Origin: Bacteroidota bacterium
Lineage (GTDB): Bacteria > Bacteroidota > Bacteroidia > Chitinophagales > Chitinophagaceae
Length of the DNA stretch: 64,000 bases
Assembly (NCBI GenBank): GCA_018268015.1
Contig: JAFDXJ010000008.1
Span: 1-64,000 of the forward strand
Direction of reading: 5' to 3'
Position 1 is the stretch's first letter, and every line of letters begins with the position of its first letter. Below, one piece after another: positions 47,701 to 56,778 of the stretch. The notes beneath the pieces are model-generated. The model was not told the origin of the DNA, did not search any database, and saw only the letters and a list, made by a program, of their open reading frames with translations. The translations under genes and the position numbers were made by a program.

Positions 47701-49787
47701 GTTACAACCAGTCGCATTTATATCAACATTTAAAATCTTCTACGGACCGGATTTATATAGATAGCTTTTCCAGGAAATGGTATTATGATAGCATCTTATC
47801 TTCCATGCAAATTATCAATTCCATTTTTGGGTTTAGTGGCGCACAGGATGCAGATTTTCAGGTACAGATAAATGGATATACAATCAGTTCATATCGTTGC
47901 ATGGGGCATTCCGTTGTGTTTAATGTATTTGATCCGGTGACACTTAAACCATTTTATAATCAGGCCATTCCTTCTACCACTCCAAGTGGAAGTTATGGAG
48001 GGTTTATGGGAAGTGGCGGTGTTTGCGGAAAGATTGGTTCCCAATATAATTTTGAGTTTACTTATATGGATACGGTTGGCAGAAGAAAGATGCGCGACTT
48101 TATGGACTGGATACCGAATGGATCTATTGTAACGACAAGATTATTCTTAGATCAACCTTTTGATCAAACACCCTATGTTGATGTTTGGAAAAATGATGCG
48201 AATATTTATGGAGCCGGCAACACCTTGTATAACCGAATGATCAATGTGGGTTTTAGCGGATTAGATTCCTTTACTTATGCACGAACATGGGCTTTTGTAT
48301 ATCAAAAAAATACGCCGGCTTTCACAACTTCATGGGATTTGAGTGAGGGTCTATATGATAAAATCATCCTGGATAAAATCATCATCTCACCGGATAGTCT
48401 GGGTTTCATTACATCCCCTTCTTTTGGCCCGGCTAAAGCCTGGAAATCAGTAGTGTGGCGCGGTGCCAGTCTGGACAATCAACCCGGTGATCATGTAAAT
48501 GTTGATGTAATCGGTGTAAACACTGCCGGAGCAGAATCTGTTTTATATACATTGAATTCGGGGCAACAAAACTTTGATATTTCCGCAGTGAGCCCGGTTC
48601 AATATCCTTTTATCAAACTACGCATGCGCGATGCGGATAGTATCAATCTGACTCCTTACCAGTTGCGCTACTGGCGTATTTTATATGACCCTGTTCCTGA
48701 AGGAGCGCTGGCACCCAATATTTTATATTCTTTCAAAGACACATTGGGTCTGGGAGAAAAAACCAATTTCAGTATTGCTTTTAAAAATGTTAGTGAGACC
48801 GCTTTTGCAGATAGTATTGCCGTTAATATGACCATCTATGATGCTAATAATGTGGGCACGAATGTTTTTATTCCAAAATTAAAAGCATTGAATCCCGGGG
48901 ATACTGCATCCGTAACGACGTCTATTGATTCAAAGAATTTTAATGGGTTAAATAATTTATACCTGGATATAAACCCGGATAATGATCAACCGGAGCAATA
49001 TCATTTCAACAACTTTTTATATAAGAATTTCCTTGTTGCTACAGATAATTATAAACCAACTCTGGATGTAACTTTTGATGGCGTACACATATTAAATAAT
49101 GACATTGTTTCTGCCAATCCCCATGTTCTTATCAAAATGAAAGATGAATCGAAATATTTATTATTAGATGATACCAGTCTTTTTTCCGTACAATTAGTGT
49201 ACCCGGATGGCAGTCAGCGAAGATTTTATTTTAATAATGATACACTCATTTTTACTCCGGCTACGGGCAGTGCAGATAATATTGCAACAGTAGATTTTAC
49301 ACCCTTTTTATTGACAGATGGCACCTATAGGTTACTGGTACATGGTCAGGATAAAACAGGGAATCCTGCAGGCTTTGTTGATTATACCGTTTCTTTTAAT
49401 GTGTATAATACTCCGATGATCAGCAATTTGTTTAACTATCCAAATCCATTTACCACATCTACAGCATTTGCGTTTACGGTTACCGGAAGTGTATTGCCAC
49501 AAAATATCCGAATACAAATCTTGACAATTACCGGGAAAATTGTTCGGGAAATAACTTCTGCCGAATTAGGCCCATTGCATATAGGACGCAATATCACTGA
49601 ATTTAAATGGGACGGTACGGATCAGTACGGGCAAAAACTCGCTAATGGGGTATATCTCTACCGGGTACTGACTAACCTGAATGGAAAATCATTGGATAAG
49701 TTCCCTACCTATGATTCCAATGGCAACCAGGTAGATACGGATAAATATTTTAATAAGGGATATGGAAAAATGTACTTAATGCGCTGA
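44709..49787 (+). CDS. porU2: PorU2-type C25 peptidase (putative T9SS sortase), copy B, FlgD-like C-terminus
   Basis: The 1692-residue paralogue of copy A has the same overall order: a signal peptide (LLSIFILSLFALSAMAQ), an N-terminal domain (YNNEWIDYSKTYYKF, EQFQLWRNGKEEIIY), a C25 domain with His637 (LLNYFGHSAATA) and Cys667 (FLVNGCSAGNIF), and CARDB-like segments ending DELSELNN and NPDNDQPEQYHFNNFLYK. It lacks copy A's fibronectin and type A tail. Instead it has an extra beta-domain (about 1450-1560) and a FlgD/Ig-like terminal region with NYPNPFTTSTAF, IRIQILTITGKIVR and FKWDGTDQYGQKLANGVYLYRV, which is itself a known form of T9SS terminus. It starts eight bases after porV2, so the two are co-transcribed. 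The usual PorU2-PorV2 pair is most likely this gene with porV2. Confidence 0.85.
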   Translation: MKKLLSIFILSLFALSAMAQAYNNEWIDYSKTYYKFKIPRSAVYRISQSTLTAAGLQNVPVEQFQLWRNGKEEIIYTSVSTGPLPAGGYIEFWGKQNDGKPDNALYKDPANQLNDAYSFETDTASYFLTVNPSGNNKRFINSVNDVAGNTLPPDPYFMYHFRIDFKDQINRGKAVNYGEYVYSSTYDVGELWTTGDIHPGGPANQQTGSLLVATSGPMATLSVCFTGNSFLGNSRKVKADINGVNYINAPLAPFEAKVFTNTAVPLSGINASSVQFTLSNVNSDVNDRVAASFLDLLYPHVFDFNGQPNFLFTLAPSAQGNYLEIKNFSWSGPAPVLYDFTSQKRYVANTSVNGLLRFALPASGVSRDFVLVNQDATNVFNVNTLTQRNFMNFSASSNQGNYLIISNKILFPNNAVENYRQYRSSAAGGSYNAKIYDIDELTDQFAFGIKKHPISIHNFLRYARKNFAAPPKMVFLIGKAVTYDEARKNESSPYIDQLNLVPTFGWPASDNILASDNLDPLPATHIGRLSAISTTEVNNYLDKVKLYEQQQASTLQTIENKAWMKTMVHVVGANDPNLDASLTAHLNSYRDIVIDTFYGANVTSFNKTSTGPVTPITNALMEQLFNNGISLLNYFGHSAATALDYNLNSPDQYNNYGKYPMFLVNGCSAGNIFSFDTSRMNLITSLSELYVLAKDRGSIGFIASTHFGVESFLDNYCKGFYQSLSIDDYNEPISFNIYDALNYLLSNRGIDSTTRYLHAEENVLHGDPAIKINAHTKPDFVIEEPQVIINPTFISVASGSFDIKTYIYNIGKALGDSVSFSIKRQYPNGNIVSLFSQNIKSVRYIDSVKLTVPIVASTDVGENKLIVTIDDNFKYDELSELNNTITKSFFIYEDELKPVYPYDFAIVNKQGIKLVASTANPIAPLQQYAMEIDTTELFNSPLKYNQTINSVGGALEFNAGIPFTDSTVYYWRVAPVPTDGVYHWNTSSFVYLPGSSFGYNQSHLYQHLKSSTDRIYIDSFSRKWYYDSILSSMQIINSIFGFSGAQDADFQVQINGYTISSYRCMGHSVVFNVFDPVTLKPFYNQAIPSTTPSGSYGGFMGSGGVCGKIGSQYNFEFTYMDTVGRRKMRDFMDWIPNGSIVTTRLFLDQPFDQTPYVDVWKNDANIYGAGNTLYNRMINVGFSGLDSFTYARTWAFVYQKNTPAFTTSWDLSEGLYDKIILDKIIISPDSLGFITSPSFGPAKAWKSVVWRGASLDNQPGDHVNVDVIGVNTAGAESVLYTLNSGQQNFDISAVSPVQYPFIKLRMRDADSINLTPYQLRYWRILYDPVPEGALAPNILYSFKDTLGLGEKTNFSIAFKNVSETAFADSIAVNMTIYDANNVGTNVFIPKLKALNPGDTASVTTSIDSKNFNGLNNLYLDINPDNDQPEQYHFNNFLYKNFLVATDNYKPTLDVTFDGVHILNNDIVSANPHVLIKMKDESKYLLLDDTSLFSVQLVYPDGSQRRFYFNNDTLIFTPATGSADNIATVDFTPFLLTDGTYRLLVHGQDKTGNPAGFVDYTVSFNVYNTPMISNLFNYPNPFTTSTAFAFTVTGSVLPQNIRIQILTITGKIVREITSAELGPLHIGRNITEFKWDGTDQYGQKLANGVYLYRVLTNLNGKSLDKFPTYDSNGNQVDTDKYFNKGYGKMYLMR

Positions 49788-49797
49788 TATTTGCAAA

Positions 49798-50196
49798 ATG
49801 AGAAAAGTAGGTATTGGTACACGCGTGATGAATTTTTTAGTGGACACCACTATTATTTTTATTATCACATATATCGTTTATAAAATATGGAATTTTAATG
49901 TGTTTTATTACCACATTCCATATTATCCTTTTTATTATTTTATGGCATTAATCCTTTTTTTGTATTACCTGGTTTTCGAATCTATCAATGGTCGTACAGT
50001 GGGGAAATTGCTCACCATTTCCAGGGTCGCCAATGCAGCGGGGGGCAAGCCGTCTTTTTTTCAGATTCTTATTCGAAGTTTGATCCGAATAACCGTAATA
50101 GATTGTTTTTTTATACCTTTTCTGAATATGCCATTACATGATTTTTTAAGCAAAACGTATGTAGTGGATTATGAAAAAAAAGCGCCTTCAAAATGA
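49798..50196 (+). CDS. RDD-family small membrane protein
   Basis: The 132-residue protein has three hydrophobic segments: MNFLVDTTIIFIITYIVYKIW, PFYYFMALILFLYYLVFE and RITVIDCFFIPFLNMP. The RDD family signature appears as FLVDTT at the N-terminus and ESINGRTVGKLLTISRVANAAGGKPSFFQILIRSLIR in the middle. The first conserved Arg is displaced to GTRVMNF. It sits in the inner membrane with unknown function; some RDD proteins take part in sodium/proton exchange. It starts ten bases after the porU2 copy B stop, so it is likely the last gene of that operon. Its 3' end overlaps the hairpin terminator. Confidence 0.82.
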   Translation: MRKVGIGTRVMNFLVDTTIIFIITYIVYKIWNFNVFYYHIPYYPFYYFMALILFLYYLVFESINGRTVGKLLTISRVANAAGGKPSFFQILIRSLIRITVIDCFFIPFLNMPLHDFLSKTYVVDYEKKAPSK

Positions 50197-50206
50197 AAGC
50201 GCTTTT
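50178..50206. terminator. Bidirectional terminator between the RDD gene and the DUF2911 gene
   Basis: AAAAGCGC at 50178-50185 pairs with GCGCTTTT at 50199-50206, and the loop contains a second TTCA/TGAA pairing. It overlaps the stop codon of the plus-strand gene and lies just past the end of the minus-strand gene, so it can serve both. Confidence 0.75.
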
Positions 50207-50215
50207 AAGAATTTT

Positions 50216-50785
50216 TTATTCTGCTCCTACATTAAATTCTGCTTGCAGGTCTCCCCATAGCAGATCCACTGTTCCATCATCATCAATTGAAAAGGTCATT
50301 TTCTCTGAAAAAGAATCAGCTTTTTCTGAGGGCACGTTCACGCGCAGAGCATCCTGGGTGGAATCGTATTTAAATGCGCCCCATTGATTAGCAACTTTAT
50401 TGAAGATAATAGTCCACTCATTTCCGGAATGAATGGTAAATAAGGAATATGTACCTGAAGCTAAGTTTTTCCCTTCGATGTTCACATCTTTATCTACGGT
50501 AAATGTAGTTGCTTCATTGGCACCGGTACGCCATACTTTGCCATCCATGGGTTCGAGGTCTTTCCCGATTGTCCGGCCTTTAACAGAAGGCTGACTGTAA
50601 TTAATGGTGATGGTAATTCCTTCATCCGTTTTTTGTGTAACAACAGCCGGCGGACTTGGTCTTTTAGATTTATCTTCCGGCATTTTAGTGTCGGTTTTTT
50701 CCGTCATGCTTGAATCCTGCGCTTGTGCTTGATATTGAAATAGACAGGCGGCTGAAAATAGTGCGATTGCAAATAATTTTTTCAT
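50216..50785 (-). CDS. Exported DUF2911 protein
   Basis: The 189-residue protein has a signal peptide (KLFAIALFSAACLFQYQAQAQ) and a DUF2911 domain: ITINYSQPSVKGRTIGKDLEPMDGKVWRTGANEATTFTVDKDVNIEGKNLASGTYSLFTI and WTIIFNKVANQWGAFKYDSTQDALRV (given in pieces of one continuous domain). The WRTGANEATTF motif is diagnostic. The domain is common in secreted Bacteroidota proteins and has no known enzymatic role. ATG at 50785 was chosen because it opens the signal peptide. It lies about 135 bases downstream of panD on the same strand. Confidence 0.88.
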   Translation of the reverse strand: MKKLFAIALFSAACLFQYQAQAQDSSMTEKTDTKMPEDKSKRPSPPAVVTQKTDEGITITINYSQPSVKGRTIGKDLEPMDGKVWRTGANEATTFTVDKDVNIEGKNLASGTYSLFTIHSGNEWTIIFNKVANQWGAFKYDSTQDALRVNVPSEKADSFSEKMTFSIDDDGTVDLLWGDLQAEFNVGAE

Positions 50786-50920
50786 AATGTGTTTTTTAAA
50801 ATTTTTCGAAATATTTTGATACAAAAAATACAATCAATAACCTTTCCAAAAAATGGAATAGGCGCTTTTAAAAAATATTTTATGAAATTAATTCATTTGG
50901 TCACTTATAAGATACCGTTC

Positions 50921-51265
50921 TTATAATTTATTCCCCTCTTTTGGAAAGACTAAAGCAGGCTGAAAACTTTTAGCTTTTTCAAAATCCATGCTAGCATAAG
51001 ATATGATAATAACAACATCGCCCACAGCTCCTTTACGGGCGGCAGGGCCATTGAGACAAACGGTACCACTTCCTTTTTTGCCTTTGATAATATAGGTTTC
51101 AATGCGAGAACCATTATGGGCATTCACAATTTGAATCTTCTCATTTTCAATCAGGTTAGCTGCCAGCATCAGATCTTCATCCAGAGTCAGGCTGCCAACA
51201 TAGTTCAGGTTTGCCTCTGTAATGACGGCTCTGTGAATCTTCGATTTTAATACCTGTATTTGCAT
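50921..51265 (-). CDS. panD: Aspartate 1-decarboxylase
   Basis: PanD decarboxylates L-aspartate to beta-alanine for pantothenate and CoA synthesis. The 114-residue proenzyme begins [33 protein letters not shown]. Self-cleavage at Gly24-Ser25 (YVGS) creates the pyruvoyl cofactor. [44 protein letters not shown] completes the small double-psi barrel. It stands apart from panB and panC. A -7-like TACATTTG lies on the minus strand at 51280-51273, giving a short leader. Confidence 0.96.
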   Translation of the reverse strand: MQIQVLKSKIHRAVITEANLNYVGSLTLDEDLMLAANLIENEKIQIVNAHNGSRIETYIIKGKKGSGTVCLNGPAARKGAVGDVVIIISYASMDFEKAKSFQPALVFPKEGNKL

Positions 51266-51375
51266 AATCCGGCAAATGTAGGATTCTTACTGAATAATTT
51301 TGGGGCTTTAAATGTTTTGTTAACAGAATTTTTTTCTTTCCCAATTTATATTTGCGCATTTGAAAAAACTTCGAG

Positions 51376-52329
51376 ATGCGGAAAATAACCATTACTGCAA
51401 TTTGCTTTTTACTTTTTACACATATTGATGCACAGGTTGATATGCCTGTTCAGGAAGTGCCCGTAGAAATATTTCGCACCGTTAAAAAAGACCCGAATGA
51501 TACTACCGGATGGCAATGGAAAAGAAGTGGATTATTTAATTTAAATATAGCCCAAGGTTCATTATCAAACTGGGCGGCTGGCGGTGAAAATTTTTCTTTG
51601 GCTATTGTTTCTTATTTTAATTATTACCTGCTAAACAGGGGCGTCAGACATACTTGGGACAATAATTTTGATTTTAATTTTGGTTACCTTAAAACGACCT
51701 CACAGGGAGGAAGAAAAAATGATGATCGGATAGATGTATTATCTAAATATGGTTATAAGCTTGATACAACTAAAAAAATCTATTTGTCAGGATTATTCAA
51801 TCTTCGAACACAATTGTTTAATGGATATGGCTATATAGGTGATAGCGCCTATTTATCTTCATCTTTTATTTCACCTATGTATTTGGTACTGGCGGTAGGT
51901 TTTGATTTCAAACCGGTAACTAATTTTTCATTATTTCTTTCTCCTTTAACGAACAGGACCACTATCATCGCCAATAAAACGTTATCGGCAAAAGGAGCTT
52001 ATGGAGTGGCCGCCGGGAAACATGTACTGAATCAGATAGGTGCATTTGCTTCAGTCAATTATTCAGCAAATATCATAAAGAATGTAAGCTATAAAGGGCG
52101 CCTGGATTTGTTTACCGATTATCAAAATAATCCATCCAATGTGGATTTATACTATACGAATTACCTGAATTTTCAAATCAATAAATATATGACGGCTACA
52201 TATGGCCTTGATATGATTTATGACGATGATGTTAAATTGTTTGGGAAAAATAATGATAGCCCGGCTTTACAAGTTAAAAGCCTGATTGGAATTGGTGTTT
52301 CTATACCCTTTGAACAAGTAAAAAAATAA
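51376..52329 (+). CDS. Exported DUF3078 protein
   Basis: The 317-residue protein has a signal peptide (about 1-19, ITAICFLLFTHIDAQ). The DUF3078 region shows GWQWKRSGLFNLNIAQGSLSNWAAGGENFSLAIVSYFNYYLLNRGVRHTWDNNFDFNFGYLKTTSQGGRKNDDRIDVLSKYGY in alternating strands, with many aromatic residues typical of an outer-membrane barrel. It closes with the strand-ending GIGVSIPFEQVKK. Its role is unknown. The start is divergent from panD; a TATATTTG at 51347-51354 is a fair -7 candidate. Confidence 0.85.
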   Translation: MRKITITAICFLLFTHIDAQVDMPVQEVPVEIFRTVKKDPNDTTGWQWKRSGLFNLNIAQGSLSNWAAGGENFSLAIVSYFNYYLLNRGVRHTWDNNFDFNFGYLKTTSQGGRKNDDRIDVLSKYGYKLDTTKKIYLSGLFNLRTQLFNGYGYIGDSAYLSSSFISPMYLVLAVGFDFKPVTNFSLFLSPLTNRTTIIANKTLSAKGAYGVAAGKHVLNQIGAFASVNYSANIIKNVSYKGRLDLFTDYQNNPSNVDLYYTNYLNFQINKYMTATYGLDMIYDDDVKLFGKNNDSPALQVKSLIGIGVSIPFEQVKK

Positions 52330-52407
52330 TACTTTCTCAATTATATATAACAGAGAATACCCTGGGCAATAATTCTTTTTATATAATTCCTGCCAGCATT
52401 CAATGAA

Positions 52408-52839
52408 TCAGGTCTTCAACAATATAGATTTGAACTTTTTTAATTCGGCGATTTCGGTTGGTGAAATGGGTTCATTGTTTTCAAATTTTGCTTTCAAAAA
52501 CTTCACCCTTTTATGTTGAGGATATTTTGCCAGGATTTCATTCATCAACAACAGGAGGCTTTCATCTTTTTCGATAATTTCTGCATGTATGGGTACTTCA
52601 GTTTTATTTCTTGTACTCATTTTCTTCATGATAGCTTCCAATCCGGCAAGCTTTCCCGGTGATATACCTTTGATGGCTGCAGCCTTACTGTATAATCCTT
52701 GCAACTGTTTTTTACTCAGACTCCCCCGATCCATATATTGTTTATAGAGGCTTATAACAAAGGATGAAACCGGATAGGCTATTATACAATCTTCCAGTAC
52801 AATATTGACAATATCAAGGCGGGATTTATGTTTGTCCAT
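52408..52839 (-). CDS. Small helical protein of unknown function downstream of ribBA
   Basis: The 143-residue product was not recognised. It has no signal peptide or membrane segment and is predicted mostly helical and basic. An N-terminal half (DIVNIVLEDCIIAYPVSSFVISLYKQYMDRGSLSKKQLQGLYSKAA) is followed by a second half containing LKAKFENNEPISPTEIAELKKFKSI. The KKQLQGLY and SPTEIAELKKF segments look like short conserved helices. It starts 30 bases after the ribBA stop on the same strand, so it is probably co-transcribed with it. Confidence 0.6.
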   Translation of the reverse strand: MDKHKSRLDIVNIVLEDCIIAYPVSSFVISLYKQYMDRGSLSKKQLQGLYSKAAAIKGISPGKLAGLEAIMKKMSTRNKTEVPIHAEIIEKDESLLLLMNEILAKYPQHKRVKFLKAKFENNEPISPTEIAELKKFKSILLKT

Positions 52840-52869
52840 ACATAATTTGGGGAAATATATTCAAGCCGG

Positions 52870-54075
52870 TTATTTACCGGCAAGAATATTATGACCGAGT
52901 TTATCCCTTTTTGTTTTGAGATAATTTTCATTAAAAGGATTAGCGCTGATTTCTATAGGTATTATTTCTACTATTTCTAAACCGTAACCCATTAAGCCGA
53001 CACGCTTTTTTGGATTATTCGTCATAAGTTTTAATTTGGTGATTTCAAGATGGCGAAGAATTTGTGCCCCTACACCATAATCCCTGTCATCCATACCAAA
53101 GCCCAGGTATAAGTTCGCTTCTACAGTGTCCATTCCTTCTTCCTGTAATTTATAGGCTTTCAATTTATTCACGAGGCCAATGCCGCGGCCTTCCTGGTTC
53201 ATATATAAGATAGCGCCTTTTCCTTCTTTTTCCACCATTTGCATCGCTGTATGTAACTGATCGCCACAATCACATCGGAAACTACCCAGAATATCTCCTG
53301 TAAAACAACTGGAATGTACACGTGTGAGAATGGGGTCTCCTGCTTCCCATGTACCTTTGGTAAGAGCAAGATGTTCTGCTCCGGTCGTTTTTTCTTTAAA
53401 AGCATGCAAGGTAAAATTGCCATATTTTGTGGGCATATCTACTTCCACAATCTCCTGGATGAGGGAGTCGGATTTTAACCTGTATTCAATCAAATCCTTA
53501 ATCGTGATAATCTTTAAGTCAAATTTTTTGGCAATCACTTCCAGTTCAGGTAAACGGGCCATGGTGCCATCTTCATTCATGATTTCTACCAATACACCTA
53601 CAGGCTCAAAACCTGCCAGGCGGGCTAAATCTACCGTGGCCTCAGTATGACCGGCACGACGCAGTACGCCACCATCTTTTGCTCTTAAAGGGAAAATATG
53701 GCCCGGTCTGCCAAGATCAGAAGCTTTTGTTTTAGGATTGATTAAAGAAAGAACCGTTTTACTACGGTCATGTGCGCTTATTCCGGTTGTGCAACCATGC
53801 CCAAGAAGATCTATGCTTACGGTAAAAGGAGTCGCATGTAATGCCGTATTGTTTGAGACCATGAGATCCAAATCCAATTCGGCTGCTCGAGCTTCCGTGA
53901 TGGGTGTACAGATTAATCCCCGGCCTTCCTTACTCATAAAATTGATAATGGAAGGAGTTGCATTTGCTGCTGCAGTGATAAAATCGCCCTCATTTTCCCG
54001 ATCCTCATCATCTACTACGATAATAAGTTTCCCCTGCTTGATATCTTCAATGGCGCTTTCAATGGAGTCTGGCAT
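52870..54075 (-). CDS. ribBA: Bifunctional 3,4-dihydroxy-2-butanone-4-phosphate synthase / GTP cyclohydrolase II
   Basis: The enzyme supplies both precursors of riboflavin. The N-terminal half (about 1-200) is Rib[33 protein letters not shown] and [36 protein letters not shown]. The C-terminal half (about 205-395) is RibA: zinc cysteines in [20 protein letters not shown], then [23 protein letters not shown] and the [19 protein letters not shown] motif. The 401-residue length is normal for the fusion. A TAATTTTG -7-like sequence lies on the minus strand at 54100-54093. No FMN riboswitch fold was recognised upstream, where only 100 bases separate it from clpB. Confidence 0.96.
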   Translation of the reverse strand: MPDSIESAIEDIKQGKLIIVVDDEDRENEGDFITAAANATPSIINFMSKEGRGLICTPITEARAAELDLDLMVSNNTALHATPFTVSIDLLGHGCTTGISAHDRSKTVLSLINPKTKASDLGRPGHIFPLRAKDGGVLRRAGHTEATVDLARLAGFEPVGVLVEIMNEDGTMARLPELEVIAKKFDLKIITIKDLIEYRLKSDSLIQEIVEVDMPTKYGNFTLHAFKEKTTGAEHLALTKGTWEAGDPILTRVHSSCFTGDILGSFRCDCGDQLHTAMQMVEKEGKGAILYMNQEGRGIGLVNKLKAYKLQEEGMDTVEANLYLGFGMDDRDYGVGAQILRHLEITKLKLMTNNPKKRVGLMGYGLEIVEIIPIEISANPFNENYLKTKRDKLGHNILAGK

Positions 54076-54177
54076 ATAATTTATTTATTTTGCAAAATTA
54101 CATTATTCCTAATAGAGAATCTTTTATGGACATCCGGAATTCATTTTTAAACTTTATCTCATCAAAACAAAATATCC

Positions 54178-56778
54178 CTATTTTTCATTTCTAAATACAA
54201 TCTGACCATCAAATACATCCACCAACATTGGAAAATCACGGTTGATATCACCGGATAGAATTTTTTTACTTAATTGGTTGATGATCCCTTTTTGAATAAG
54301 CCTTTTTAATGGTCTTGCGCCAAATTGTGGGTCATAGCCATTTTCTACGAGATAATCAATCAGATAATCAGAAAATTCAAGATCAATATTATTTTCCATT
54401 AAGAGGTCATGCAATTGCTTCAATTGAATATGAATAATTCCCCTGATTTGTTTTTTCAATAATGGATGAAACATGATAATCTCATCAATTCGATTTAAAA
54501 ACTCCGGGCGAATAGTCTGCCTCAGTAAGGTCATCACCTCAGCTTTGGTCTTTTCTTCTACTTCATCCAGGTTTTTCTCATCTACATCTTCAAAGGCTTC
54601 CTGGATAATGTGACTCCCTAAATTGCTCGTCATGATGATAATAGTATTTTTGAAATTCACTACTCGTCCTTTATTATCTGTGAGCCGTCCATCATCCAAC
54701 ACTTGCAACAACACATTAAATACATCCGGATGTGCTTTTTCTATTTCATCTAATAATACCACACTATAGGGTTTACGTCTAACCGCTTCTGTAAGTTGTC
54801 CGCCCTCATCATAACCAACATACCCGGGAGGGGCGCCGATTAAACGGGAAACAGTATGCTTTTCCTGGTATTCACTCATGTCTATACGGGTCATCATGCT
54901 TTCATCATCAAATAAAAATGCTGCAAGCGCTTTTGCAAGTTCAGTTTTTCCTACACCTGTGGTGCCAAGAAAAATAAATGAGCCTATAGGTTTTTTGGGG
55001 TCACTTAAACCTGCGCGACTTCTGCGTATTGCATCTGCAACAGCTGCAATGGCTTCGTCCTGTCCGATGACACGCTCATGCAATTTTTCTTCAAGATGCA
55101 ATAATTTTTCTTTCTCTGTTTGAAGCATCCTGCTTACGGGAATGCCGGTTGCTTTAGCTACATTCTCTGCAATATCTTCTGCATCTACTTCTTCCTTCAT
55201 CAGGCGAGAATGTTCACTTATTTTTCCCAATTCAGTTGTGAACGATTCAATATTTTTTTCCACTTCCTGAATTTTTCCATAGCGTATTTCGGCAACTTTA
55301 CCATAATCACCATCACGTTCTGCTTTATCAGCCTGTGTCTTTAGTTGTTCAATTGTGGCTTTTCCATTTTGAATTTTATCTACGAGATCTTTTTCTTCTT
55401 TCCACTTCGCTTTATAGGTATCTCTTTCCACCATAAGATTACTGATGGAGGTATTTAGTTCTTTTAATTTTTGTGCGTCATCTTCCCTTTTGATGGCCTC
55501 TCTTTCTATTTCAAGTTGACGAATCTGTCTTTCCAGAGTATCTAGTTCTTCCGGCATGGAATTCATTTCCAGCCTGAGTTTTGCTGCACTCTCATCAATG
55601 AGATCAATAGCTTTGTCAGGCAAAAACCGATCTGTGATATACCGATTGGATAATTCTACTGCAGCAATAATGGCTTCATCTTTTATACGCACATGATGAT
55701 GTGTTTCATAGCGGTCTTTTAATCCACGTAAAATAGAAATGGCATCTTCCACGCTGGGCTCATCAATCATTACCTTTTGAAATCTTCTTTCAAGAGCTTT
55801 ATCTTTTTCGAAAAATTTTTGATATTCATTCAAGGTTGTTGCGCCGATAGCCCGCAACTCACCCCGTGCCAATGCCGGTTTCAAAATATTTGCTGCATCC
55901 ATGGCGCCTTCCCCGCCACCGGCACCAACGAGGGTATGGATTTCGTCAATGAAAAGAATGATTTCTCCATCACTGTCTGTGACTTCTTTAATTACTGCTT
56001 TCAAGCGCTCTTCAAATTCCCCTTTATATTTTGCGCCGGCAATTAATAAGCCCATATCCAAAGCAAAAATAATTTTTGATTTCAGATTCTCAGGTACATC
56101 TCCGTTCACAATACGGTGTGCCAATCCTTCTGCAATAGCCGTCTTCCCTACACCGGGTTCTCCAACCAATAAAGGATTGTTTTTTGATCTGCGAGAGAGA
56201 ATATGTAATGTCCGGCGAATTTCCTCATCGCGTCCAATAACGGGATCCAGTTTGCCTGCGCCGGCCAGTTCATTTAAATTTTTTGCATATTTCTGTAAAG
56301 CATTGAATTGTTGTGATTGTGTTTGAGAATTTACAGTAGTGCCTTTTCTCAATTCTTTGATAGCGGTGACCAGTCCTTTTTCAGTAAGCCCGGCATCTTT
56401 CAATATTTTGGACGTTTCATCATTGGTTTGTAACAGCCCGATGAGTAGATGTTCCGGGTTGATAAACTCATCTCCAAAAGTTTTAAGAGATGAATTCGCC
56501 CTAAGTAATACATTGTTCAGGTCGCGACTCATCATTTGCGCCGGGTCGCCACTACTTGTTTTTGGTAAATGAGATATAGCATCTGCGATTTTACTTTCAA
56601 TATGCGGGATATTGATATTATTTTTCTTTAGTAAGAATTGGATCGGGCTGTCATGATCATCAAGTAATACTTTAAGCAGGTGTAATGATTCAATATTTGG
56701 ATTTTGGTTATTGAATGCTTCCTGTTGAGCAGCCTGTATGATTTCCTGAGCCTTTACGGTATAATTATTTAATGCCAT
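54178..56778 (-). CDS. clpB: ATP-dependent disaggregase ClpB
   Basis: The 866-residue AAA+ chaperone resolves protein aggregates with the DnaK system. The Clp N-domain (about 1-150) is followed by the first AAA module with Walker A GEPGVGKTA and IILFIDEIHTLVGAGG. The ClpB-specific coiled-coil M-domain spans about residues 405-525. The second AAA module has Walker A GTTGVGKTE, SEYQEKHTVSRLIGAPPGYVGYDEGGQLTEAVRRKPYSVVLLDEIEKAHPDVFN, and the C-terminal domain with GYDPQFGARPLKRLIQK. The M-domain separates it from ClpA and ClpC. A TAATTTTG -7-like box is on the minus strand at 56829-56822. No CIRCE or HAIR operator was seen. Confidence 0.97.
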   Translation of the reverse strand: MALNNYTVKAQEIIQAAQQEAFNNQNPNIESLHLLKVLLDDHDSPIQFLLKKNNINIPHIESKIADAISHLPKTSSGDPAQMMSRDLNNVLLRANSSLKTFGDEFINPEHLLIGLLQTNDETSKILKDAGLTEKGLVTAIKELRKGTTVNSQTQSQQFNALQKYAKNLNELAGAGKLDPVIGRDEEIRRTLHILSRRSKNNPLLVGEPGVGKTAIAEGLAHRIVNGDVPENLKSKIIFALDMGLLIAGAKYKGEFEERLKAVIKEVTDSDGEIILFIDEIHTLVGAGGGEGAMDAANILKPALARGELRAIGATTLNEYQKFFEKDKALERRFQKVMIDEPSVEDAISILRGLKDRYETHHHVRIKDEAIIAAVELSNRYITDRFLPDKAIDLIDESAAKLRLEMNSMPEELDTLERQIRQLEIEREAIKREDDAQKLKELNTSISNLMVERDTYKAKWKEEKDLVDKIQNGKATIEQLKTQADKAERDGDYGKVAEIRYGKIQEVEKNIESFTTELGKISEHSRLMKEEVDAEDIAENVAKATGIPVSRMLQTEKEKLLHLEEKLHERVIGQDEAIAAVADAIRRSRAGLSDPKKPIGSFIFLGTTGVGKTELAKALAAFLFDDESMMTRIDMSEYQEKHTVSRLIGAPPGYVGYDEGGQLTEAVRRKPYSVVLLDEIEKAHPDVFNVLLQVLDDGRLTDNKGRVVNFKNTIIIMTSNLGSHIIQEAFEDVDEKNLDEVEEKTKAEVMTLLRQTIRPEFLNRIDEIIMFHPLLKKQIRGIIHIQLKQLHDLLMENNIDLEFSDYLIDYLVENGYDPQFGARPLKRLIQKGIINQLSKKILSGDINRDFPMLVDVFDGQIVFRNEK

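Noticed and set aside
55901-56326. 141-codon ORF antisense to clpB
   Set aside because: It is Ser/Pro-rich antisense reading of conserved AAA+ sequence, typical of a shadow frame.
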